Assembly: GCA_021199495.1 (NCBI GenBank) | Contig: JAJQHY010000084.1 | Coordinates: 1-52,172 of the forward strand | DNA from: Lachnospiraceae bacterium | GTDB taxonomy: Bacteria > Bacillota > Clostridia > Lachnospirales > Lachnospiraceae | Length of the DNA: 52,172 nucleotides | Direction: 5' to 3' | Part shown: piece by piece, positions 17,169 to 23,794 of the stretch | Layout: each line of letters starts with the position of its first letter | How positions within the stretch are numbered: the stretch's first letter is position 1 | The notes under the pieces: model-generated | What the model saw: only the letters and a program-made list of their open reading frames with translations | Told to the model about the DNA's origin: nothing | Database searches by the model: none | Made by a program: the position numbers and the translations under genes

Positions 17169-17375
17169 TTATGAATAATCATCCAGACCCTGCTCGAGTG
17201 TAGGGACGCTGCAGGCCAACGGCGTGCGGGAGCAGTCCGTGCAGCCCATTGTCTGCACCTGCACCGCTTCCTCTACGGTGTCGTCACAGTCCACATTGAT
17301 GTGACCGGTATTGTTGGCGAAGCCTTCGTCCAGCATTTTTACAAGGTCTTCAATTTTTTTCTGGTCAGGATCCAT
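17169..17375 (-). CDS. 68-residue cysteine protein between the two PFL pieces; diverged glycyl-radical domain
   Basis: I do not recognise a named family. The first half (KKIEDLVKMLDEGF to GHINVDC) aligns with the start of the neighbouring radical domain ([12 protein letters not shown] to GHHLNVNV) with only one-residue gaps. This suggests descent from the same domain. The glycine loop RVSGYA is absent. Instead the second half has four cysteines in all (C30, C45, C48, C55) around GCTDCSRTPLACSVPT. ATG 17375 has GGAGG eight bases upstream; the frame continues 22 codons further without a good site. It lies 84 bases after the large PFL gene and 45 before the radical-domain gene, so co-expression is near certain. 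Binding of a metal or Fe-S cluster, or redox protection of the radical enzyme, is inference. Confidence 0.85.
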   Translation of the reverse strand: MDPDQKKIEDLVKMLDEGFANNTGHINVDCDDTVEEAVQVQTMGCTDCSRTPLACSVPTLEQGLDDYS

Positions 17376-17459
17376 ATTGAAATCCTCCATTTGCAGTGAA
17401 AGGATTACCGGCGGACGGGAGAACCCGCCCGCGCGGATCATTTCACGAAAAATGATTGT

Positions 17460-19499
17460 TTATTTGCTCAGATCGATTTCGATGTCGCCTGCGAAGATCT
17501 GGTCATCCTTGCCCAGAGCGCCCGGGATGATGGAGAAGGTATTGGAAATACCATCCTGTGCATCCCTGAACGGAAGCTTGGCTACGGAAGCCAGAGATGC
17601 AACCGCACCGTTCTTGTCACGGCCGTGCATCGGGTTTGCACCAGGAGCGAACGGCTGGCCTGCTCTACGTCCATCCGGGGTGTTGCCGGTAGCCTTACCA
17701 TAGGTCACGTTGGAGGTGATGGTCAGGATGGAGGTGGTCGGGAAACCGTCTCTGTAGGTGTGATGTCTTCTTACCATGGTCATGAACTTGCTCACGATCT
17801 CAGCAGCGATGTTGTCAACACGATCGTCGTCGTTGCCATACTTCGGGAAGTCGCCGGTGGTCTCGAAGTCTACGATGATGCCGTCCTCGTCTCTGATCGG
17901 CTTCACAGTCGCGTACTTGATGGCGGACAGGGAGTCGGCTACGATGGACAGACCAGCGATACCGGTTGCGAAGTAGCGGCGAACGTCTCTGTCATGCAGA
18001 GCCATCTCAGCGCGCTCGTAGCAGTATTTATCATGCATGTAGTGGATGATGTTCAGGGTGTTGACGTAAACGTCAGCCAGCCATTCCATCATATCGGTGT
18101 ATTTGTCCATGACGTCGTCATAGTCAAGCACATCGCCGGTAACAGGACGATACTTCGGTCCAACCTGCTTCTTGGTCTTCTCATCGATACCGCCGTTCAA
18201 CGCGTACAGCAGGCACTTCGCCAGGTTTGCACGAGCGCCGAAGAACTGCATTTCCTTACCAATTCTCATGGAGGATACGCAGCAGGCGATGCCGTAGTCA
18301 TCACCGTGGGTCACTCTCATCAGATCGTCGTTCTCATACTGGATGGAGGAGGTGGTGATGGACATCTTCGCGCAGTATCTCTTCCAGTTCTGCGGAAGTC
18401 TGGTGGACCACAGTACGGTCAGGTTCGGCTCCGGAGCCGGGCCCAGGTTCTCAAGGGTGTGCAGATAACGGAAGCTGGTCTTGGTAACCATGTGACGTCC
18501 GTCAACGCCTACGCCACCCAGAGACTCAGTAACCCACACCGGGTCGCCGGCGAAGATCTGGTTGTACTCGGGAGTACGGGCGAATTTCACGCAGCGCAGC
18601 TTCATGATGAAGTGGTCTACGAACTCCTGGATCTGCTCCTCGGTGAAGGTGCCGTTCGCCAGGTCTCTCTCTGCGTAGCAGTCGATGAAGGTGGAGGTAC
18701 GGCCAAGGCTCATCGCGGCGCCGTTCTGCTCCTTAACTGCGGACAGATATCCGAAATAAGTAGCCTGGATGGCTTCCTGTACGTTGCTGGCAGGTCTTGC
18801 GATGTCGCAGCCATAGGAAGCAGCCATCTGCTTCATCATCTTCAAAGCGGTGATCTGCTCGGAAAGCTCCTCACGAAGACGAATGACGTCATCGGTCATT
18901 ACGCGGCCGGTGGAATCCTTCTGTGCCTGCTTGTCCTCGATCAGTCTGTCAATGCCGTACAGAGCAACTCTTCTGTAGTCGCCGATGATACGGCCGCGGC
19001 CGTAAGCGTCCGGCAGACCGGTGATGATATGTGCGGAACGGCAGGCTCTCATCTCCTGATTGTAAGCATCGAAAACGCCTGCGTTGTGGGTCTTGCGGTG
19101 GATGGAGAAAAACTCGGAAATCTCCGGATCAACCTCATAGCCGTTGTCTGCGCAGGCCTTCTCTGCCATACGAATGCCGCCGTAGGGCTGAAGGGAACGC
19201 TTGAAGGGCTTGTCGGTCTGGAAACCTACGATGGTCTCCTTGTCCTTATCCAGATAGCCCGGGCCGTGGGAAGTGATGGTGGAAACAACCTTGGTATCCA
19301 TATCCAGCACGCCGCCTGCCTCGCGCTCCTGTCTCTGCAGATCCAGAACCTGATTCCAAAGGTCCGTGGTGTTCTGTGTAGGTCCTGCAAGGAAGGACTC
19401 ATCTCCGTCATAGGGATGATAGTTCTTCTGGATGAAATCGCGCACGTCGATATCCTTCTCCCATTTGCCGCCTACAAAATCTTTCCATTCTGGTCTCAT
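17460..19499 (-). CDS. pflB: Pyruvate formate-lyase large subunit lacking the glycyl-radical domain
   Basis: A 679-residue formate C-acetyltransferase that splits pyruvate with CoA into acetyl-CoA and formate. The catalytic pair is C406-C407 in [10 protein letters not shown]. Other family signatures such as [15 protein letters not shown] and [13 protein letters not shown] are intact. Classical PFL has about 750-760 residues. This one stops right after [13 protein letters not shown] plus a short tail, and the missing C-terminal radical domain is encoded separately downstream. A single frameshift cannot explain this, because another gene with its own ribosome site lies in between. The start has AGGAGG at seven bases. 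A strong promoter lies at 19574-19602. The long open frame on the opposite strand is a codon-bias shadow. Confidence 0.95.
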   Translation of the reverse strand: MRPEWKDFVGGKWEKDIDVRDFIQKNYHPYDGDESFLAGPTQNTTDLWNQVLDLQRQEREAGGVLDMDTKVVSTITSHGPGYLDKDKETIVGFQTDKPFKRSLQPYGGIRMAEKACADNGYEVDPEISEFFSIHRKTHNAGVFDAYNQEMRACRSAHIITGLPDAYGRGRIIGDYRRVALYGIDRLIEDKQAQKDSTGRVMTDDVIRLREELSEQITALKMMKQMAASYGCDIARPASNVQEAIQATYFGYLSAVKEQNGAAMSLGRTSTFIDCYAERDLANGTFTEEQIQEFVDHFIMKLRCVKFARTPEYNQIFAGDPVWVTESLGGVGVDGRHMVTKTSFRYLHTLENLGPAPEPNLTVLWSTRLPQNWKRYCAKMSITTSSIQYENDDLMRVTHGDDYGIACCVSSMRIGKEMQFFGARANLAKCLLYALNGGIDEKTKKQVGPKYRPVTGDVLDYDDVMDKYTDMMEWLADVYVNTLNIIHYMHDKYCYERAEMALHDRDVRRYFATGIAGLSIVADSLSAIKYATVKPIRDEDGIIVDFETTGDFPKYGNDDDRVDNIAAEIVSKFMTMVRRHHTYRDGFPTTSILTITSNVTYGKATGNTPDGRRAGQPFAPGANPMHGRDKNGAVASLASVAKLPFRDAQDGISNTFSIIPGALGKDDQIFAGDIEIDLSK

Positions 19500-19573
19500 T
19501 TTGAAAGCCTCCTGTAAATGATTGATTAAAAAATATTATTGAATAGCATATTGCTTTGCTAATCTCTATCGTT

Positions 19574-19602
19574 ATTATAAAAGGGAAGAAGTTTTTAGTC
19601 AA
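19574..19602 (-). promoter_or_regulatory. Strong promoter of the pfl cluster
   Basis: On the minus strand TTGACT (19602-19597) and TATAAT (19579-19574) have a 17-base spacer. The leader to the PFL start codon is about 65 bases. Confidence 0.85.
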
Positions 19603-19685
19603 GCGAGGCGATGTACTTTTTTACGAACAAGCCGCGGATTTTATTTTATTTTTAGTAATTATTCACAGAAATCAAAAACGTATAC

Positions 19686-19714
19686 TTGCGCGGGTTTGAG
19701 GGGAGTATTATAAT
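19686..19714 (+). promoter_or_regulatory. Putative promoter of the DUF1858 gene
   Basis: TATAAT at 19709-19714, with a weak TTGCGC 17 bases upstream (19686-19691). It is divergent from the pfl promoter about 85 bases away. Confidence 0.5.
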
Positions 19715-19813
19715 AACTCGCAGAGAAATTCACGGGCGTGCGCCGGACGCTTTTGCGCATGAGAAAGCAGCACCAGTGAATAAGTTATAAGAAAAACGGA
19801 GGGAACCATCAGA

Positions 19814-20038
19814 ATGAGTATGAGGATCACCAAAGACATGACAATCGGCGAAGCGCTGGAGGTGAGCACGGATATCATTCCCGTGCTGTTTGAGATCGGG
19901 ATGCACTGTATAGGCTGCCCGGCGTCTCAGGGCGAGACCTTAGAAGAGGCCGCCATGGTGCACGGCATCGACGTGGATGACCTGATGGAGATGATCAACG
20001 CCGCGGCGGAGGGAAATGCACAAGCCGCCATGATTTAA
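19814..20038 (+). CDS. DUF1858 domain protein (small CxxC protein)
   Basis: A 74-residue protein matching the DUF1858 pattern: an N-terminal [10 protein letters not shown] helix start, then [22 protein letters not shown] with the C32-x-x-C35 pair, and a C-terminal helix. The domain is found alone or fused to redox and hybrid-cluster proteins and is thought to be redox- or metal-related, but no reaction is established. GGAGGG lies ten bases before the ATG; a second ATG two codons down is also possible. It is divergent from the PFL cluster and shares its 314-base upstream region, so shared control by oxygen or redox state is plausible (inference). Confidence 0.85.
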   Translation: MSMRITKDMTIGEALEVSTDIIPVLFEIGMHCIGCPASQGETLEEAAMVHGIDVDDLMEMINAAAEGNAQAAMI

Positions 20039-20101
20039 AGCCGGATCATCTGAAAATCGGAATGCCCGTATCCCGGTCTGATGGGAAAGGAGCATTGAAA
20101 A

Positions 20102-20245
20102 TTGAAAAGAGAACTATTACGGATATACCGCAATCATATAGGGCTGGGCTTTCTTTATCAGATCGCGACAGCCTTATTTGCGTTGCTTGGAGCATATCTA
20201 TTGTCAGAGCTGCTGACAATGGTGCAGGTACAGGAGGCCGCTCCT
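20102..20245 (+). pseudogene. Truncated 5' end of a membrane-protein gene (possibly an ABC permease)
   Basis: A TTG start with AAGGAG at a normal distance opens a frame of about 48 residues with a basic start and a hydrophobic helix (LYQIATALFALLGAYLLSEL), like the N-terminus of a transporter half-molecule. After about base 20245 the same frame continues only through reverse-strand transposase sequence, so the gene has lost its 3' part. It lies 63 bases after the DUF1858 gene. The family cannot be fixed from so short a piece. Confidence 0.5.
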
Positions 20246-20523
20246 TTTAGCCTCCCGGGGATTTTAGTACGGTCAAGCATTTCAACACATGCGCGGCATT
20301 CATTCTCGACTGCCTGGCCCTGGACTATCGCGTCAACATATATCCGGTTCATGACATCATATAAAGCATTGACATGGAGCTGGTTGTGCCCCTTTGTTTC
20401 AGGCTGTGAACCGCGGATATATGTGTCCTCATCATCCGGGTTCTTTGAAAACAGCCACCGTACCTGCCCCATTTTCTCAATTACATCAAACAGAAGATTC
20501 TTATAATGCTCGATGTCCTTCAT
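20245..20523 (-). pseudogene. IS4-type transposase fragment
   Basis: The minus-strand frame carries FSKNPDDEDTY, then KGHNQLHVNALYDVMNR, then NECRACVEMLDR. These match the central part of IS4-family DDE transposases (HLNALYDLxNR and the EM(V/L)DR segment). The rest of the element is missing at both ends. The 3' side runs into the truncated membrane-protein gene. The 5' side begins with an excellent GGGAGGTGATG ribosome site and about 22 residues (MKDIEHYKNLLF...) that need not be transposase. I see no terminal repeats. Confidence 0.6.
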
Positions 20524-20639
20524 TACACATCACCTCCCTTAAGTGATAATGTGTAATGAAAGAAACTTCTGTAGTTGTTACGCAAAAAAAGAGCATAGCC
20601 TGTTTTCAAAACAGACTCTGACTCTTCAGATTCGTTAAC

Positions 20640-20744
20640 TTAATGACATTGGGAAAATCCCCTCTTTTGTTTTTTGCGACGAATTGCATAAAGAAGAACA
20701 GCTCCCACAAAAGCAATTCCTACAATACATCCTATACCCGCCAT
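20640..20744 (-). CDS. 34-residue single-helix membrane peptide
   Basis: A short frame from ATG 20744 to TAA. It encodes a hydrophobic helix (IGCIVGIAFVGAVLLYAI, about residues 4-21) followed by a basic tail RRKKQKRGF. A weak GGTGAT ribosome site lies seven bases upstream. It is 33 bases downstream of the YafQ-like toxin on the same strand and could be the last gene of that operon. Single-helix basic peptides near toxin modules are sometimes membrane toxins, but I have no family match. Confidence 0.45.
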   Translation of the reverse strand: MAGIGCIVGIAFVGAVLLYAIRRKKQKRGFSQCH

Positions 20745-20777
20745 ATATCATCACCACTCTTTCGTCTGGAGCGATCC

Positions 20778-21056
20778 TCAAAACAAATCGCTATGAGAAC
20801 CCGTCCTAATCAATTTCAAAATCAAAGTATCTCTGACAACCTTGTAAACAAGCAACCAATCCGGCTCAATGTGGCACTCTCTCATGTCCTTATAGTTTCT
20901 GGAGTTAGTGAGAGCGTGATCCCGATATGCCTCCGGCAATGGTTGCTCATTGCATAACAGCGTAATGACTTCTTCCAGCTTCTTCGGATTGCAGCCACGT
21001 TTTACCGCAAGCTTATAATCTCGTTTGAACTGCCCCGTAAACTCCGGCTTAAGCAT
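20778..21056 (-). CDS. YafQ-family mRNA interferase toxin (type II)
   Basis: A 92-residue RelE-superfamily ribonuclease of the YafQ branch. Visible features are the FKRDYKLAVKRG helix, LPEAYRDHALTNS, the DMRECHIEPDWLLVYKV strand set and the C-terminal LIRTGSHSDLF. The histidines and acidic residue of these motifs are the family's catalytic region. YafQ toxins cleave mRNA on the ribosome. The gene overlaps its antitoxin by eight bases (21049-21056), which couples translation. All usual motifs are present, so the toxin is likely functional. Confidence 0.9.
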   Translation of the reverse strand: MLKPEFTGQFKRDYKLAVKRGCNPKKLEEVITLLCNEQPLPEAYRDHALTNSRNYKDMRECHIEPDWLLVYKVVRDTLILKLIRTGSHSDLF

Positions 21057-21315
21057 TAAGTGCCTCCATCAGATCGCCAACGCTGTCAAACGGTCCAAAC
21101 ATATCCTCATCCTTGTCTGCCGCTTCCATCGCAGCATAGGTAGTGGCGTTCGGCTCGTCAACCTTGACCTCAAAGGGAAGTCCATGACACCTAAGTGCCT
21201 GGCGATAAAAAATACCCGTTGCCGTACTCAAATCCATCCCCAAAGTCTTAAAAAGAGCTGCCGCCTGCGCTTTCAGCTCCGGCTCCATTCTAATCGTCAT
21301 ATTTACTTTAGCCAT
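21049..21315 (-). CDS. RelB/DinJ-family antitoxin
   Basis: An 88-residue antitoxin counted from ATG 21315. The N-terminal ribbon-helix-helix is NMTIRMEPELKAQAAALF with the following LGMDLSTATGIFYRQAL, which dimerises and binds its own promoter. The C-terminal part neutralises the toxin. GGAG lies eight bases before the ATG; an alternative GTG three codons upstream overlaps that site and is less likely. A promoter with flanking inverted repeats lies just upstream. Confidence 0.9.
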   Translation of the reverse strand: MAKVNMTIRMEPELKAQAAALFKTLGMDLSTATGIFYRQALRCHGLPFEVKVDEPNATTYAAMEAADKDEDMFGPFDSVGDLMEALNA

Positions 21316-21344
21316 ACATAGCACTCCTTTCTCATCACATAGCT

Positions 21345-21387
21345 TGCACTTATATTATACTCAATATTCATTCGTTTTGCAAGTGCA
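21345..21387 (-). promoter_or_regulatory. Promoter and operator of the toxin-antitoxin operon
   Basis: On the minus strand TTGCAA (21382-21377) and TATAAT (21359-21354) have a 17-base spacer. The inverted repeat TGCACTT (21345-21351) / AAGTGCA (21381-21387) brackets the promoter, as expected for autorepression. Confidence 0.7.
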
Positions 21388-21437
21388 TTGCAAATATTGT
21401 CTGTATCTTTTCTGTGAACGCCGTTTTTCTATATGGT

Positions 21438-21465
21438 AACCCCAATATGTGGACATTTTGGGGTT
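21438..21465. repeat. 8-bp inverted repeat
   Basis: AACCCCAA (21438-21445) and TTGGGGTT (21458-21465) with a 12-base loop, in the gene-poor stretch between the toxin module and the ABC cluster. No T-run follows. Confidence 0.6.
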
Positions 21466-21568
21466 GAAAAATCCTTGTCGTATGCTTCAAGCGCACTCCG
21501 TATATCTTCCTCGGATTGAAAGGCTTATTGACATCAACCCTGTTTTCCGGCTTTGTGTAGGCTGTTTT

Positions 21569-21600
21569 GTACCAAGAATTTTTTAAAAAATTCTTGGTAC
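21569..21600. repeat. Perfect 32-bp palindrome upstream of the ABC exporter cluster
   Basis: The two halves 21569-21584 and 21585-21600 are exact reverse complements without a loop, with GTACCAAG at the ends and an A/T core. It directly abuts the putative -35 element, so it could be a terminator for upstream transcription or a regulator site. Confidence 0.8.
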
Positions 21601-21673
21601 TTGCCGGATGCGAAGGTGTTTTCCTATAATGGCTTCTGAAAGCGCATGTACGTGTGCACTTTCGGGAGCCATT
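21601..21673 (+). promoter_or_regulatory. Putative promoter and structured leader of the triple ABC exporter cluster
   Basis: TTGCCG (21601-21606) and TATAAT (21625-21630) have an 18-base spacer. From 21629 to 21673 the sequence folds back: AATGGCTTCTGAAAG pairs with CTTTCGGGAGCCATT with one mismatch and one wobble pair. The leader to the first gene is about 140 bases. Confidence 0.5.
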
Positions 21674-21773
21674 AAAAGGTTGCGCTGGAAATCAAATCGC
21701 GTGATGAAAGCGATAAGGGAACCTGATGTGATTCTGAAACGTGCATACAACCACGCAGAAAGGAACCATTGCA

Positions 21774-23558
21774 ATGAAAACACTTCGTAAAAACATCGGC
21801 AGCATCGTCTGGATCTGCAAGCCATTTCTGAAATACGGAAAGGTGTATATCATTCTCTCTGTCTGTATTTCGGCGATTTATACGCCCATTGACGACCTGA
21901 TCTACGTCCGGTTTCCGGAGGTCATGATCGATATGCTCTCCGCGGGCAGGGGTTTCGCCCTGATCGCTCTGGTTGCGGTGCTGTTCTGCATCGCGGATTT
22001 CCTGAACAATACACTGCGGAAACTGTCGCGGGCTTATTTTACGAAAAAACAGGCCGCAATTGAGGTGGAGGCCAATCAGGAGATTTATGAAAAGGCCCGC
22101 GAGCTGGATTACAGATACATCGACAATCCGCAGTATTACAACAGCTATACCTGGGCGGTGGATGAGTATGCAAAGCAGATGGACAGCGCCAGAGAACTGC
22201 TGATTACGCTGTCTCAGTGCGTCTTAAGCCTGGCGGTGCTGGTCACGATCGTGGGCACTCTGGGGCCGTGGATTCTGCTGATCGAAGTGGTGCAGCTGTT
22301 CCTGCACACCAGAGTCAATTTAAAGCTCAACGCCAACATGATTGAGCGGAAGGAAACCCTGCTCCCCCTGGAGCGACGGCTGAAATATTTCCACCGGCTT
22401 TTTTATATGAAAGATTACGCGGCGGATTTAAAGGCCACGTCCCTTGGCAGCCATGTGCTGGCCGCGCACCGCGAAACCGGGGAGCAGCGTGTGGAAAAGC
22501 TCGGCTTTTTTGCCCTGCGGGGCGAGCTCTGGAATGTGGTCCATGAGGTGATCTTTTTTGCCACCCAGCTGATCATCGTGCTGTATCTGGCGCAGAGCAT
22601 TCTCTCAGGCAGGATCGCGGAGGTCGGCATGTACATGACGCTGTTGCTTTCCTTTTATCGTCTGGACACCCGGATCGATATCCTGACCAACGCGTTAAGA
22701 GACGCGAACGGTCTGTCCATGAATGTGGAGAAAATCCGGGCCTTTTTTGACTTAAAATCTCAGATTGAGACCGGGAGCGAGGCGAAAGGGTTTGTGCCTG
22801 AGCGCGGCAGCTTTTCGGTGGAGCTGAAAAATGTGGGCTTTTCGTATGAAAACTCGGATTTCTCTCTCTCCGGCTTAAACCTTGTCATCCGGCCCGGGGA
22901 AAAGATTGCGGTTGTGGGAGAAAACGGCGCCGGCAAGTCCACCTTTGTGAAGCTCCTGTTAAGACTTTGCGATGTGCGGGAGGGCGAGATCAGTATCAAC
23001 GGCAGGCCCATCCGGGAGTATGATGTGCACAGCCTGCGCGGTCAGATCGGAGTGGCGTTCCAGAATACAAATATTTACGCCATGAGCCTGTTGGAGAATA
23101 TCTCCCTGTACGGGGAGGTTTCGGAGCGTGCGCTGAAAGAGGCGTCCGCGCAGCTTGGCCTTGACGAAATCATGGAGAAAAATCACATGACCCTGCTGTC
23201 TCAGCTTACGCGGGAATTTCACGAGGACGGCGTCCTGCTCTCCGGCGGAGAGGCGCAGCGGGTCGGCCTGGCCCGGGTGATGAGCGGGGAGTTTGGCCTT
23301 CTGTTGCTGGACGAGCCCTCCTCTGCCTTAGACCCCATCGCGGAGGCGAAGATGAGTGAGGCCATCCTAAGCGCCGCCAACCAGACGACCACCATCATGA
23401 TCGCCCACCGCCTCTCCACCATCCGCGACGCGGACAGGATCGTAGTCTTCGACCGCGGGCGCATCTGCGAGTGCGGCAGCCACGGAGAGCTGATGTCTTT
23501 ACATGGAAAATACTGGGAGATGTTCACCAGGCAGGCGGAGAATTATGTGAAGGGATGA
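21774..23558 (+). CDS. ABC exporter 1 of the triple cluster (peptide-exporter type)
   Basis: A 594-residue fused permease/ATPase. Six membrane helices lie in the first ~300 residues. Walker A is GENGAGKST (from residue 382), and the signature LSGGEAQ (489-495) is preceded by REFHEDGVL. Walker B is LLLLDEPSSALDP, and the H-loop is AHRLS. The insertion '(D/E)DGVxLSGG' before the signature recurs in all three exporters here and is common in exporters found near small peptides. I chose ATG 21774 because AAAGGAA lies just upstream; the frame above it is unsupported. The first of three related but clearly different exporters, suggesting heteromeric assembly. Confidence 0.88.
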   Translation: MKTLRKNIGSIVWICKPFLKYGKVYIILSVCISAIYTPIDDLIYVRFPEVMIDMLSAGRGFALIALVAVLFCIADFLNNTLRKLSRAYFTKKQAAIEVEANQEIYEKARELDYRYIDNPQYYNSYTWAVDEYAKQMDSARELLITLSQCVLSLAVLVTIVGTLGPWILLIEVVQLFLHTRVNLKLNANMIERKETLLPLERRLKYFHRLFYMKDYAADLKATSLGSHVLAAHRETGEQRVEKLGFFALRGELWNVVHEVIFFATQLIIVLYLAQSILSGRIAEVGMYMTLLLSFYRLDTRIDILTNALRDANGLSMNVEKIRAFFDLKSQIETGSEAKGFVPERGSFSVELKNVGFSYENSDFSLSGLNLVIRPGEKIAVVGENGAGKSTFVKLLLRLCDVREGEISINGRPIREYDVHSLRGQIGVAFQNTNIYAMSLLENISLYGEVSERALKEASAQLGLDEIMEKNHMTLLSQLTREFHEDGVLLSGGEAQRVGLARVMSGEFGLLLLDEPSSALDPIAEAKMSEAILSAANQTTTIMIAHRLSTIRDADRIVVFDRGRICECGSHGELMSLHGKYWEMFTRQAENYVKG

Positions 23559-23658
23559 GCGCAGGCAGGGGTGGGATTTATTGTAATGATTGGCTGACTA
23601 CTGCACAGCTGGGCATGGGACTGACCCTGAAAATTTACATTCCCAGGGAGAAATTATT

Positions 23659-23775
23659 GTGAAAAAGCAGTTAAGAAAACCGGGCTTGGTGTGTGATGTA
23701 AAAAGAAACATTGGCATGGGCGGTGCAAATGTATTGCATCGCCCATACGGAGGCTTTACAAACGGGATCATATGA
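23659..23775 (+). CDS. 38-residue peptide, candidate exported/modified peptide precursor
   Basis: A GTG start eight bases after AGGGAG opens a 38-codon frame ending in TGA, placed between exporters 1 and 2. The N-terminal half is basic (MKKQLRKPGL, one cysteine at C12). The C-terminal half holds a GMGG motif (residues 19-22), then HRPYGGFTNGII. A short basic leader plus a double-glycine-like site and a glycine/aromatic-rich tail next to three exporters resembles a peptide pheromone or bacteriocin precursor. No modification enzyme is present in the window. I do not recognise the family. Coding is supported only by the ribosome site, position and composition. Confidence 0.6.
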   Translation: MKKQLRKPGLVCDVKRNIGMGGANVLHRPYGGFTNGII

Positions 23776-23794
23776 GGAGAGAAAAGAGTTTATC

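Noticed and set aside
17625-19517. A 630-codon open frame on the plus strand opposite the PFL gene
   Set aside because: It is a mirror effect of strong codon bias in pflB. It has no ribosome site, its product looks random, and the minus-strand gene is unmistakable.
21372-21561. A minus-strand open stretch between the toxin module and the 32-bp palindrome
   Set aside because: It translates to about 60 residues without start signal or a family I can name, and it overlaps the antitoxin promoter. It may be an old gene fragment but cannot be supported.
21608-21790. A 60-codon frame before ABC exporter 1, considered as a second peptide precursor
   Set aside because: Its first half is the promoter and fold-back leader and it overlaps the exporter start. 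No convincing ribosome site.
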